64,000 nucleotides of DNA from Clostridiales bacterium 38-18 (GTDB lineage: Bacteria > Bacillota > Clostridia > Peptostreptococcales > Acidaminobacteraceae), in assembly GCA_001897605.1 (NCBI GenBank), contig MKTL01000006.1, positions 163,780 through 227,779 of the forward strand, in the 5' to 3' direction. Of the stretch, positions 1-8,281 are shown one piece after another. The notes beneath the pieces were generated by a model. The model was not told the origin of the DNA, did no database searches, and was given only the letters and a program-made list of their open reading frames with translations. Numbering within the stretch: position 1 is the first letter of the stretch; each line of letters starts with the position of its first letter. The translations under genes were made by a program, and so were the position numbers.

Positions 1-96
1 ACATTTAACCTTATAGCAGCAGTGGCATTATTAGGAGTAGGTATACTTCAGTTTAGAAAAAAAGGCTTGCAAGACAAAGAAATTGTAAGCGCTTAA
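1..96 (+). CDS. C-terminal end of a membrane protein (partial)
   Basis: The window opens inside a reading frame that ends at a TAA at 94-96. The visible 31 residues are a hydrophobic helix (FNLIAAVALLGVGILQF) followed by a basic and acidic tail (RKKGLQDKEIVSA). A last helix followed by a short charged cytoplasmic tail is common at the end of ABC-2 type permeases and other polytopic proteins, so an ABC permease is one guess, but too little is present to assign a family. It is followed directly by a strong terminator, so it is the last gene of its transcript. Confidence 0.55.
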   Translation, partial: TFNLIAAVALLGVGILQFRKKGLQDKEIVSA

Positions 97-123
97 AGTT
101 ACTAGAAATTCCCCTTCTTATAG

Positions 124-167
124 ACAGAGAGTTGACTACCCACAATGGTCAACTCTCTGTATTTTTT
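124..167 (+). terminator. Rho-independent terminator after the first gene
   Basis: A perfect 13-bp stem (ACAGAGAGTTGAC at 124-136 pairing with 148-160) with an 11-base loop is followed by ATTTTTTG. The T tract lies on the right, so it serves the plus-strand gene ending at 96. Confidence 0.9.
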
Positions 168-183
168 GAATCAATAAATATCA

Positions 184-591
184 TTATTCTTTTTGATAGT
201 TGAAGCTCCATGAAACGCCAAATTTATCGGTAAGTGCACCATAGATCGCGCCCCAGAAGGTATCCTGTAGCGGCATTTTAATGGTTGCACCCTCAGACAT
301 TTGTTCATATACTTTTCGTATAGAATCCTCGGTATCCAAATTAAGATTAACTTGTACATTGTTGCCTATGATTGGATCGTTATTTCCCATCGTATCTGAA
401 AAATAAAAGAACTGACCATCGACCTCAAGCTCAACGTGTAGAATTCTGTCTCTTAAATATTCAGGAAGATCAGGATCAGATTGATCTTTATAACGCATAA
501 TTTCGCTGATTTTACCGCCTAAAATACCATGATAAAATTCGACAGCCTCTTCACATTGACCGTCAAAATATAAATAGGGAACTACTAACAT
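184..591 (-). CDS. VOC-fold protein, PhnB/YjdN-like
   Basis: A 135-residue single-domain protein of the vicinal oxygen chelate fold, closest in feel to the PhnB/YjdN subgroup. It begins VVPYLYFDGQCEEAVEFYHGI, the usual first beta-alpha unit with the bulky 'ALEFYKxxFGG'-like helix, and ends TDKFGVSWSFNYQKE, matching the subgroup's 'D.FGv.W.i..' ending. Proteins of this subgroup often have no known substrate, and some lost the metal ligands, so no reaction is assigned. The start is supported by AAAGGAG upstream (about 596-602 on the opposite strand). It is a single gene, convergent with the truncated gene at the window start. Confidence 0.85.
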   Translation of the reverse strand: MLVVPYLYFDGQCEEAVEFYHGILGGKISEIMRYKDQSDPDLPEYLRDRILHVELEVDGQFFYFSDTMGNNDPIIGNNVQVNLNLDTEDSIRKVYEQMSEGATIKMPLQDTFWGAIYGALTDKFGVSWSFNYQKE

Positions 592-881
592 AAAGGTCTC
601 CTTTCATGATTTAAGTTGTTAAGTATTTATCCAAATGTTGGCTTTGGAAACATTTAAATCATCATTTGATTATTTTAGTAAATAAACTTATGAAGGTTAT
701 ACAAATGTATTTTAATGAGGGTTTTACTAAAAAATAACAAATTACTCTAAAAAAAATTCTGAATATTATGATACCAATTCAAATTGCAATATAATTAACG
801 TAACCTTCACAAAAGTATAAACTGATTTTAATGCGGACTTTATATGCCTCTTCTAGAATGTAACTATAGGAGGAAGCATAA

Positions 882-1562
882 ATGATAAAAACGATTATAT
901 TTGATTTTGATGGTACGATTATAGATACGAACACGTTAATTGAAGAAGGCCTAAATCACTTTGCATTAAGATATAGAGGGTCGACCTTAAATAAAAATGA
1001 ACACAAATTTCTAGTAGGAAAAACGCTAGAGGATCAAATGAGCTTTATAAGTGAAACGCATAAGCATAGTATGACGGAACAATTTAAAATTTGGTATAAG
1101 CATCATCACAATCAAAAGGCAAAAGCCTTTCCACAAATGATAGAGCTAATTCACGGGCTAAAGCAGCTGGGTTATCAGCTTGCAATCGTAAGCAATAACA
1201 GTACACAAAGTGTTTCGCATGGCCTGAAGCACTTGAAGCTAGATACCTATTTTGACTATATCTTGACTCGTGACCACGTATCGGAGGTTAAGCCATCTCC
1301 CGAAGGACTTGAGGTCATTCTCACATTTACAGAGTCTAGAACACATGAGGCTATATTTGTTGGTGATGCAGCTACTGACGTACAAGCAGCTAAGTCAGCC
1401 GGATTAAAGAGTGTACTTGTTGGCTGGAGTCATCTTGATGTGGACGATATCCATAAGTTAGAGCCTGATTATGTAATTTCTTCAGCGCTTCAGCTTTTAA
1501 CTGTGATAGAGTCAATCAACGAATCAAATAAACAAATCTATCAAAAAAGAATTGCAGTATAG
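882..1562 (+). CDS. HAD hydrolase, PpaX-like phosphatase
   Basis: A 226-residue soluble HAD-superfamily hydrolase with all four motifs: DFDGT (nucleophile D8 and acid D10), a Ser in IVSNNST near residue 104, Lys in VKPSPEG near 136, and VGDAATD near 161. A helical cap lies between motifs I and II (subclass IA). Size and overall pattern resemble Bacillus PpaX, the pyrophosphatase that removes the PPi made by HPr kinase, and also phosphoglycolate phosphatase (Gph). Neither hprK nor lgt lies nearby, so substrate is uncertain. AGGAGG precedes the ATG. The gene stands alone, with its stop codon inside the terminator hairpin. Confidence 0.85.
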   Translation: MIKTIIFDFDGTIIDTNTLIEEGLNHFALRYRGSTLNKNEHKFLVGKTLEDQMSFISETHKHSMTEQFKIWYKHHHNQKAKAFPQMIELIHGLKQLGYQLAIVSNNSTQSVSHGLKHLKLDTYFDYILTRDHVSEVKPSPEGLEVILTFTESRTHEAIFVGDAATDVQAAKSAGLKSVLVGWSHLDVDDIHKLEPDYVISSALQLLTVIESINESNKQIYQKRIAV

Positions 1563-1582
1563 CAGTTCTTTTTTTGTTTTTT
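1543..1582 (+). terminator. Terminator overlapping the stop of the HAD gene
   Basis: AAAAAAGAATTGC at 1544-1556 pairs, with one G-T pair, with GCAGTTCTTTTTT at 1562-1574 around a very short loop and runs into further Ts. The TAG stop of the HAD gene lies in the loop, so coding and terminator sequence are shared. Confidence 0.75.
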
Positions 1583-1638
1583 GAGATGTCATTCCCTAGA
1601 AGATTACATAGACATAAATAAAATTTAAAGCCTATAAA

Positions 1639-1669
1639 ATGAGACAAATGCCTCATAATTGGGTATAAT
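1639..1669 (+). promoter_or_regulatory. Promoter of the RND efflux operon with overlapping dyad
   Basis: A -35 hexamer GAGACA (1641-1646), a 17-base spacer and a perfect -10 TATAAT (1664-1669) lie 30 bases before the adaptor gene. A near-perfect 18-bp dyad, ATGAGaCAaaTGcCTCAT (1639-1656; 7 of 9 pairs match), covers the -35 element. This placement is what a repressor operator would look like; no regulator gene adjoins it. Confidence 0.65.
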
Positions 1670-1699
1670 AGAGGATATGAATTTATGTGGAGGCTTTAA

Positions 1700-2572
1700 A
1701 TGATTAGAAAAAGAGTTTTGAAGACAATTGGGATTTGTTTGATCATGACAATTGCTTTATCTGCCTGTCAAGCTGATGAATCACCCAAAGTGATAGATAA
1801 GGTTAAACAAGTAACCGTCGTAACGCTTAAAGAAACTGCCTTAAGAGAGACACTCGTTTATGATGCTGCAGTTACAGCTGAGCAAATTACACCTTTAAAT
1901 CCTAGTAGGGATGGTGAAGTGGAGGCAATCTTTAAACAGGTTGATGATAAAGTTAAAATGGGCGATAAGCTACTGACACTTAAGGCATACGCTCAGGGGG
2001 AAAAGAATTTAGATATTTATGCACCTTACGAGGGGGTTGTTGCAAGTGTTTTAACCACAGAAGGTAGCTTAGTCTCCTCAGCTTATCCTGCAATAATTAT
2101 TAGAAGTAATTCTCAAAGCTTAAAATTTGCAATAACACTTGGGGACGTCAAAAAGATACAAAAATATGGTGAGCCACAAGTAGAAATTCAAGCTGACGAT
2201 AAGATTTATGAAGGAAAATTTGAACAGCTTAGCCAGCTTCCAGACAGTACATCGTTGATGTACCCAATAGATGTTTCAGTAACCGATACTCATCAGTTTA
2301 AAATAGGTGAAATCGTCAAAGTCAATTTATTACTCTCAAGGGTAAATGGGATCTGGTTACCGATCCCTTATATTCAAAACGATGGAGATGACTATGTCTA
2401 TATAGTAAATTCAGATTCTCGTGTGGAGAAAAAGAATATCACTTTAAAAGAGGTAAATGACGATTTGGTTCATGTAATTGGTTTAAATGATGGCGATCGT
2501 GTGATTACAATTGGAAATGCCTTTGTAAAAGAAGGACAATTGGTAAATGCTAGGGAGGCAACCAATGAATAG
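1700..2572 (+). CDS. RND efflux adaptor (membrane fusion) lipoprotein
   Basis: A 290-residue periplasmic-adaptor type protein. It has a basic N-terminus, a hydrophobic signal segment and a lipobox LSAC with the lipidated Cys at residue 23, so it should be anchored on the outer face of the membrane. The rest has the HlyD/RND adaptor pattern: a short biotinyl-lipoyl-like beta domain (DGEVEAIFKQVDDKVKMGDKL near 73-93, and APYEGVVASVLTTEGSLV near 107-124), a barrel domain, and a C-terminal part with WLPIPYIQND and DGDRVITIGNAFVKEGQLV. The long alpha-hairpin of Gram-negative adaptors is missing, consistent with there being no outer-membrane channel to reach. It overlaps the pump gene by 8 bases and has its own promoter. 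Confidence 0.85.
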   Translation: MIRKRVLKTIGICLIMTIALSACQADESPKVIDKVKQVTVVTLKETALRETLVYDAAVTAEQITPLNPSRDGEVEAIFKQVDDKVKMGDKLLTLKAYAQGEKNLDIYAPYEGVVASVLTTEGSLVSSAYPAIIIRSNSQSLKFAITLGDVKKIQKYGEPQVEIQADDKIYEGKFEQLSQLPDSTSLMYPIDVSVTDTHQFKIGEIVKVNLLLSRVNGIWLPIPYIQNDGDDYVYIVNSDSRVEKKNITLKEVNDDLVHVIGLNDGDRVITIGNAFVKEGQLVNAREATNE

Positions 2573-5500
2573 ATTAATAAAAGCTGCCATTACAGAGAGA
2601 AAGGTGACCTTTCTTTTGGCAATTATGATCTTTTTTTACGGTATGTATTCCTATTATTTTATTCCTAAGCAAGAGAATCCAGATACTTCAAGTCCAGCAG
2701 CACAGATCGTAACCATCTATCCAGGTGCGACTGCTAAAGAGGTCGAAGAACAGGTTACAATAAAAATTGAAGATGAGCTCTCGGCATTAGATGGTATTGA
2801 AAACATCGTTTCCTACTCAAATCCAAATGTTTCGGTCGTCATCGTCACACTGAATTATGAAGTTGATTATGATGAGCAATGGGCAAGAATGCGTGTTTTG
2901 CTTGATAAAGTAAAGCCTGAGCTACCATCAAATGTATATGATTATCAAGTTGAAACTGAGCTAACTAAGTCAGCAGGTATCATTTTAAGCTTATCTGGTG
3001 AGCATTACACCTATGAGCAGCTTGCCGATTATGCAGAAGCTTTTAAGTCTGAGCTGAGTTCGGTTGATGGTGTCTCTCGAGTCTATGTGGAGGGTGCTCC
3101 AGATAAGGAGCTAAAAATTAATCTACATTTAAATCAATTAAATCAGCTCCCCTTGTCTATAAAAGATGTTTTTGATTTGATATCTGCACAGACTGTAAAT
3201 ATTCCAGTTGGAGAGTTAGATACTGCCTATGGTGCAATAGGAGTAAAGCATAATATAAAAAATGATCAAAAATCAGCTTATGAGTCAATGATCGTGTATG
3301 GCTCTTCCGACTCGGGGAGTATGATTAAGCTAGGTGATATTTCAGATATAGAAATGGGCTATGCGAGTAATCAACACAGCTTTAAGCATGGTGAAGACAA
3401 CGCAGTGCTAGTGACAGTTTATTTTGATGCCAATCAAAATGTCATTTTAATTGGTGATGAGGTTAGAGCTGTTATAGATAGTAAAAAGAGTCAGTTTCCA
3501 TCAGATTTAAAAGTGAGTGAAGTATTGTTTCAACCGGAAGAGGTCAGTCGATCCATAGACGGTTTTTTAATTAACCTACTTCAAGGAATTGGCTTTGTTG
3601 TCATCGTTGTTTTAATTGGAATGGGCTTTAGAAATGCTTTTGTAGTATCGGTTGCAATTCCACTGTCTGTAACAATGACCGTTATTATGATGAAGCTTAT
3701 AGGCGTTGACATACAACAGATGTCAATTGCTGCTTTGATCATTGCTTTAGGGATGCTCGTAGACAACTCTATCGTAATAAGTGATGCAATTCAAATAAAG
3801 CTGAACGAAGGACTACCAATAACTCAGGCCTGCTACGAAGGGACAGTTGAGCAAGCAATTCCCGTACTAACCTCAACCTTGACAACAGTCGTCGCATTTG
3901 CGCCATTAATTATTTTACCAGGTGAAGCTGGCGAATTTGCAAAATCTTTACCTCAGGTAGTCATTATTGCATTAATTGCTTCATATATTGTCGCAATGTT
4001 CGTGACACCAGCATTAGCGAGTCTAGTGTTTAAGGCGAATAGAACCTCTCAGTATGAAAAGCATCGATTGAGAAAGATTTTTGAGTCAGGCCTAAGAGGC
4101 TCAATGCGTATGCCAAAGTTTTCTTTATTCATTATTTTGATGATTTTGGCTGCCACTGTCTACGGCGCAACCCTATTGCCAATTGAGCTCTTTCCATACA
4201 CAGATAAGGATTTAATTTACATTGATGTTTTTTCTGAAAAGAAAGGAGATTTGGCGTATACTCAATCTCTATCGGATGAATTATATGCCATATTAGTAAA
4301 GGAACCGGGCATTACGGATATTAATGCTTCAATAGGTGGTGGATTCCCTAAATTTTACCTTACAGTAGGGGTAAGACCTGAGTCAGCAGATTATACTCAA
4401 ACACTGATTACTTTTAATCTGAGCCAAACTGAGGGCTATGACAGTAGAGAAGATTTTGCCTATCATCTACAAACACTTTTAGATGAACAGCTAAAGGGGG
4501 GATTTGCAACCGTAAGCTTATTAGAAATCAATCAGCCTGGTCCTTCTTTGGATATTCGTGTCTCAGGAGAGTCTTTAGACGACGTTAGTAAGGTTTCCGA
4601 CGATATTTATGGCGCTTTGCTCGCACGAGAGGAAACGATTAATGTTCAAACGGATAGCGCAAGCTACAGATATCAATATCAATTGGATGAAGATCTGTCA
4701 AAAATGAGTCAATTTGGTTTAAATGCTTATGATGTACAATTACAAACCGCACTGGCTGTAAACGGTATGACGGTTGCAAGTATTCCTTCAGATAAACCAA
4801 TATCAGTAGTGCTAAAAGGTGATATAAGTACCATTACAGATTTGGAGAATTTTTCGATTAAATCGAGTGCAACTGGCGAAAAAACACTGATGAAGCAGTT
4901 TTCAAGTGTTTCACTAAAAAGTGAACTCAATACGATTAAGCGCTATAATCGACAGCCTTCAGTTTCAGTCAGTGCAAATGTGACGCCAGGCTACTCAGTT
5001 GGAGAGCTACAAAGCTGGGTTCAGAATTCTTTAATACCTTCAATTGACGTTGAAGGCGTCCAAATTAGCTATGGTGGCGATCAAGAAATCTTTGATAAAT
5101 ACATTTCTGGTTTATTAGGCGCAGCAGCTGTAGCAGTCGTGATTATTTATATTATTCTGCTCATACAATTTAACTCTTTGCAGCAGCCATTAATTATTTT
5201 AATGACGGTACCGCTCTCTATTATTGGATCGGTGGTTTCACTCTTGATTTTCAAGCAAAGTGTAACCTTTACAGTTGGATTAGGGGTTGCCAGCTTAATA
5301 GGGGTAGTTGTTAATAACGCAATTTTATTGATTGAGTACATCAATAGAGAACGCAAATTAGCACATGACGTCTATAACTCATGTTTAAACTCAGTTGGAA
5401 GAAGGTTTAGACCTATTATGCTCAGTACCATTACCACAGTTATTGGCCTGGTTCCTATGGCGCTCTCAGGCAGTTCATTCTTTAGTCCAATGGCAATGGC

Positions 5501-5603
5501 GTTAATGGGTGGATTAATTGTGTCTACCTTGTTAACGTTAATCGTTATTCCGTTGATTTATTATCAGCTTCATAAACGTGAAGATATAAAAAATGTTGAA
5601 TAA
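2565..5603 (+). CDS. RND family multidrug/solute efflux pump (AcrB/SwrC-like)
   Basis: A 1012-residue inner-membrane transporter of the hydrophobe/amphiphile RND family, driven by the proton gradient. It has the duplicated layout: TM1 (VTFLLAIMIFFYGMYS), a large external loop, TM2-6 (from about residue 330), TM7 near 520, a second external loop and TM8-12. The TM4 proton-relay acidic pattern is present (ALGMLVDNSIVISDAI). I use the ATG at 2565, not the one 18 bases earlier, because AGGGAGG lies at 2552-2557. It is translationally coupled to the adaptor gene. In Gram-positives such pumps (for example SwrC of Bacillus) export surfactants, detergents or lipids; the substrate here is unknown. Confidence 0.92.
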   Translation: MNRLIKAAITERKVTFLLAIMIFFYGMYSYYFIPKQENPDTSSPAAQIVTIYPGATAKEVEEQVTIKIEDELSALDGIENIVSYSNPNVSVVIVTLNYEVDYDEQWARMRVLLDKVKPELPSNVYDYQVETELTKSAGIILSLSGEHYTYEQLADYAEAFKSELSSVDGVSRVYVEGAPDKELKINLHLNQLNQLPLSIKDVFDLISAQTVNIPVGELDTAYGAIGVKHNIKNDQKSAYESMIVYGSSDSGSMIKLGDISDIEMGYASNQHSFKHGEDNAVLVTVYFDANQNVILIGDEVRAVIDSKKSQFPSDLKVSEVLFQPEEVSRSIDGFLINLLQGIGFVVIVVLIGMGFRNAFVVSVAIPLSVTMTVIMMKLIGVDIQQMSIAALIIALGMLVDNSIVISDAIQIKLNEGLPITQACYEGTVEQAIPVLTSTLTTVVAFAPLIILPGEAGEFAKSLPQVVIIALIASYIVAMFVTPALASLVFKANRTSQYEKHRLRKIFESGLRGSMRMPKFSLFIILMILAATVYGATLLPIELFPYTDKDLIYIDVFSEKKGDLAYTQSLSDELYAILVKEPGITDINASIGGGFPKFYLTVGVRPESADYTQTLITFNLSQTEGYDSREDFAYHLQTLLDEQLKGGFATVSLLEINQPGPSLDIRVSGESLDDVSKVSDDIYGALLAREETINVQTDSASYRYQYQLDEDLSKMSQFGLNAYDVQLQTALAVNGMTVASIPSDKPISVVLKGDISTITDLENFSIKSSATGEKTLMKQFSSVSLKSELNTIKRYNRQPSVSVSANVTPGYSVGELQSWVQNSLIPSIDVEGVQISYGGDQEIFDKYISGLLGAAAVAVVIIYIILLIQFNSLQQPLIILMTVPLSIIGSVVSLLIFKQSVTFTVGLGVASLIGVVVNNAILLIEYINRERKLAHDVYNSCLNSVGRRFRPIMLSTITTVIGLVPMALSGSSFFSPMAMALMGGLIVSTLLTLIVIPLIYYQLHKREDIKNVE

Positions 5604-5611
5604 ATTATTTC

Positions 5612-5665
5612 TTGAATGATGCGTAAGAATGTGTTAAACTCCAAGTATACCCCCTACCTAGGGGG
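5612..5665 (+). promoter_or_regulatory. Promoter of the rhodanese gene with CsoR/CstR-type operator
   Basis: TTGAAT (5612-5617), 17-base spacer and TAAACT (5635-5640) form a promoter. Just downstream, at 5650-5665, is the GC-rich dyad CCCCCTAccTAGGGGG, preceded by ATA. C4-5/G4-5 dyads with A/T flanks are the recognition signature of CsoR-family repressors (copper CsoR and persulfide-sensing CstR). In this AT-rich genome such a run is conspicuous. Very similar dyads precede copA at 58.1 kb. Confidence 0.7.
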
Positions 5666-5679
5666 ATGGAGGATGAACA

Positions 5680-6045
5680 ATGGAAATACTAATAGGATTA
5701 ACGATGCTATATTTGTTATTTGTTGGATACAACAAAATAACTGCACCAAAGGTGAACCAAGTTAATGGCCGTCAATTATCAGAGATGCTTGAGGATAAGA
5801 AGGCTAAAAGACAATACATCGATGTAAGGACGACTGGCGAATTTAACTCAAGAAAAATCAAAGGATTTAAGAACATTCCGCTGGATCAATTGACCAAGAG
5901 AAAGAGTGAAATTGATCCAGAAATGGAAGTCGTAGTTATGTGTGCTTCTGGTAGTAGAAGCATGAGAGCGGTTAAAATGCTCAATAAAATGGGTTATAAA
6001 AATCTAACCAACGTCAAGGGCGGTATTTCTTCAGTTCAGCTGTAA
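5680..6045 (+). CDS. Membrane-anchored rhodanese (sulfurtransferase)
   Basis: A 121-residue protein with one N-terminal helix (residues 2-16, ILIGLTMLYLLFVGY) and a single rhodanese domain. Visible are the entry motif YIDVRTTGEFNSRKIKGFKNIP (residues 46-67) and the active loop CASGSRS with the persulfide-carrying Cys88 and Arg93. Rhodaneses move sulfane sulfur from donors such as thiosulfate or persulfides to thiol acceptors. The N-terminal anchor places the domain next to the membrane. GGAGG at 5668-5672 supports the start. The CsoR-type operator in front, together with known CstR regulons that contain rhodaneses, suggests a role in sulfide or persulfide handling; that is inference. Confidence 0.88.
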   Translation: MEILIGLTMLYLLFVGYNKITAPKVNQVNGRQLSEMLEDKKAKRQYIDVRTTGEFNSRKIKGFKNIPLDQLTKRKSEIDPEMEVVVMCASGSRSMRAVKMLNKMGYKNLTNVKGGISSVQL

Positions 6046-6079
6046 ACGCTCGACAAATAAAATTATTTTTACATTTAAG

Positions 6080-6116
6080 TCCAATCTCTCTGCTGAGCGA
6101 TTGGATTTTTATTTTT
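6080..6116 (+). terminator. Terminator after the rhodanese gene
   Basis: TCCAATC (6080-6086) pairs with GATTGGA (6099-6105) and is followed by TTTTTATTTTTATT. Confidence 0.8.
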
Positions 6117-6265
6117 ATTAGTCAATTCTAAATAAGTGAACTCAGACGGCACAAATAATTATGAGTTTTATAAATTATTTATTGATGAACCTAGATAATT
6201 CATATATTATAGGTCTATTATCACTATTACTAAGCTAGGTTGTTGAAATTAAGGAGTTAAGTTAT

Positions 6266-7588
6266 ATGTATACGGATGAGTTACTAGAAATTGCGAACAC
6301 TTGTATTGGATGTAAAACTGCCAAATGTCAATTTGGATGCCCGGTTAACACGCCAATTCCCAGAGTCATTGAGCTTTATAAATCAAATAAATTCGAAGAA
6401 GCTGGTAAGCTTCTTTTTGAAAATAATCCTCTTTCCTTAATTTGTGCAATGGTGTGCGTTCATGAGGAACAATGCATGGGCAACTGTGTTTTAAATAAAA
6501 AAGGGACACCTGTTGAGTTTTATAAGATAGAAAAAGAGCTTTCGGAGGCTTATTTAAAGAATACGCATTTGAGTAAGGGAAAAAATAAATTAGGTAGAAT
6601 TGCTATTATCGGAGGTGGACCTGCTGGTATTACAATTTCATTTATACTAGCCAATTATGGGTATGATATAACATTGTTTGAAGCGCATAATCGAATAGGC
6701 GGCGTCATGCGTTACGGTATACCTGAGTATCGCTTACCCAATCATCAGGTTGATCTAATTGAGTCTAAATTAGTTGAGGTTGGTGTTAAGATTAGACCCA
6801 ATACGCTGATAGGTCCTGTGATCACACTAGATCGATTATTAGAGGATGGTTATAAGGCTGTATTTATAGGCACCGGGGTATGGAACCCAAAGCCGCTTAC
6901 TATAAAGGGTGAAACCTTAGGTAATGTTCACTATGCAATTGATTATTTAAAATCACCTGAGACCTATCATTTGGGCAAGACAGTAACTGTAATAGGTGCA
7001 GGGAATGTTGCATTGGATGCGGCAAGAAGTGCTATGAGAAACGGTGCTGAAAAGGTAACCATTGTCTATAGAAAGGGCTTTGAGGATATGCCGGCCACTG
7101 ATATAGAAATTCGTGACGCTTTAGATGATGGGATTAGCTTTGAGCTTTATAAGTTTCCGGTTGAGATTCGAGAGAATGGGATTGTTGTCGGGAAAATGAC
7201 CAAGCATAATGAAGAAAATCAGAAAAGCTATGAGGCAGATGCAAATCAAACCTCATTTATCGCATCAGATGCAACGATCATTGCAATTAGTCAGACAGCT
7301 AGAAATAATATCGTAAGGAGCACAAATGAGCTAAATACGTCTCAAATGGGGCTAATCATTACAGATAAAGAGGGAAGAACGACAAAACCGGGTACATTTG
7401 CATCAGGAGACGTTGTCACTGGTGCCAAAACGGTTGTTGAGGCAATCGCCCATGCTAAAGTCGTTGCAGAAACCATGCATCATTATTGCATGTCTCTAAA
7501 TACATGTATATTAGACTTTTGCGAAGACGATTCCTGTTCTGAGGATGTCGTATCAAAATGCAGAGAGCAATGGTATTTTGAAGGGTAG
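6266..7588 (+). CDS. Stand-alone GltD-like NAD(P)H oxidoreductase (FAD, Fe-S)
   Basis: A 440-residue flavoprotein of the glutamate synthase small-subunit/dihydropyrimidine dehydrogenase N-domain family. Order of parts: N-terminal double 4Fe-4S domain (CIGCKTAKCQFGCP at about 13-26, then CAMVCVHEEQCMGNC at about 61-75), FAD-binding GGGPAG near residue 116, and a second Rossmann motif VTVIGAGNVALDAARSA near 240 for NAD(P)H. The C-terminus carries an unusual Cys-containing tail (CILDFCEDDSCSEDVVSKC). Such subunits feed electrons to a partner; no gltB-like gene is in the window, so the acceptor is unknown. The next gene, convergent and 8 bases away, is an ANTAR regulator, a class that often controls nitrogen metabolism in clostridia. 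Confidence 0.85.
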   Translation: MYTDELLEIANTCIGCKTAKCQFGCPVNTPIPRVIELYKSNKFEEAGKLLFENNPLSLICAMVCVHEEQCMGNCVLNKKGTPVEFYKIEKELSEAYLKNTHLSKGKNKLGRIAIIGGGPAGITISFILANYGYDITLFEAHNRIGGVMRYGIPEYRLPNHQVDLIESKLVEVGVKIRPNTLIGPVITLDRLLEDGYKAVFIGTGVWNPKPLTIKGETLGNVHYAIDYLKSPETYHLGKTVTVIGAGNVALDAARSAMRNGAEKVTIVYRKGFEDMPATDIEIRDALDDGISFELYKFPVEIRENGIVVGKMTKHNEENQKSYEADANQTSFIASDATIIAISQTARNNIVRSTNELNTSQMGLIITDKEGRTTKPGTFASGDVVTGAKTVVEAIAHAKVVAETMHHYCMSLNTCILDFCEDDSCSEDVVSKCREQWYFEG

Positions 7589-7596
7589 CTATAATT

Positions 7597-8172
7597 CTAG
7601 ATTTGTTTTATAGCACCATTCAAAATGGCTGCAGCAGCTTCAAGTCTCGTAATTTGTTTTTCATAGGAATAGGAATCAACGGTTCTTGTCGCTTGAGACT
7701 CTGAGATATTAAAATCCGCAATCAAATGCCACTTAGCAGCATCTATGGCTCTAATTTCGTCGATCATAGAAAGGACCTCTATATGGTCTCGTTCCATAGC
7801 ATTGATTTTTATTCTTGTATTTTCGACGATTTTAATCAGCTGACCAAAGGGCTTAACTGCAACTGGTTTTTTTATACACAAAACACCAAAATGAGTTAAT
7901 TGATTTTTTGTTTGGACGTGTGTGGACTCCCTAGCAATGAACAAAATAGTCGTAGTCGTTCTCTGCGCTGCATATTTAGCAAGTCGATCGCCGAGCTCCA
8001 TGCGCATAGGCGCGTTAATTATAACGAGATCAAATTTGTGAACCTCTAGTAAATGCGTTGCATCTGAATAGTTATATGCAGTGAAGATTTTCCCATATGA
8101 GGTGTTCATAAGTAGTTCCTTGATAAATCCCTCACTTGAATCGGTATTTGTTACTAATAAGATATCTTGCAT
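7597..8172 (-). CDS. ANTAR-domain antitermination regulator with degenerate receiver
   Basis: A 191-residue protein with a receiver-like domain (1-115) and a C-terminal ANTAR RNA-binding domain (about 131-191: IDEIRAIDAAKWHLIADFNISESQATR). ANTAR proteins bind twin-hexaloop RNA hairpins and prevent termination. The receiver lacks the acidic pair at its start (LLVTNTDS instead of VDDD) and has Asn53 where the phosphorylated Asp belongs (DLVIINAPM); the switch Lys is kept (KKPV, 101-103). It should therefore not be phosphorylated in the normal way. The start at 8172 follows GGAGGTG; the frame extends 29 codons further but without a ribosome site. NitR-type ANTAR proteins regulate glutamine/nitrogen genes in clostridia, compatible with the convergent GltD-like gene. 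Confidence 0.8.
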   Translation of the reverse strand: MQDILLVTNTDSSEGFIKELLMNTSYGKIFTAYNYSDATHLLEVHKFDLVIINAPMRMELGDRLAKYAAQRTTTTILFIARESTHVQTKNQLTHFGVLCIKKPVAVKPFGQLIKIVENTRIKINAMERDHIEVLSMIDEIRAIDAAKWHLIADFNISESQATRTVDSYSYEKQITRLEAAAAILNGAIKQI

Positions 8173-8206
8173 GAGTACACCTCCATTTTTTACATTTTTA
8201 AAACAT

Positions 8207-8235
8207 ATTATATTTTTATTCAAGCGAGCTGTCAA
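8207..8235 (-). promoter_or_regulatory. Consensus sigma-A promoter for the ANTAR regulator
   Basis: Read on the minus strand: TTGACA (8235-8230), 17-base spacer, TATAAT (8212-8207). Both hexamers match the consensus exactly. The start of transcription would be near 8200, giving a leader of about 28 bases. Confidence 0.8.
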
Positions 8236-8281
8236 TAAGTGTATGATTATTATATACAAATAATTATAGGTGGTAGTTAAA

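Noticed and set aside
691-809. Inverted copies TGAAGGTTA (691) and TAACCTTCA (801) upstream of the HAD gene
   Set aside because: Nine bases at a distance of about 100 in AT-rich DNA is easily chance, with no promoter relation I could define.
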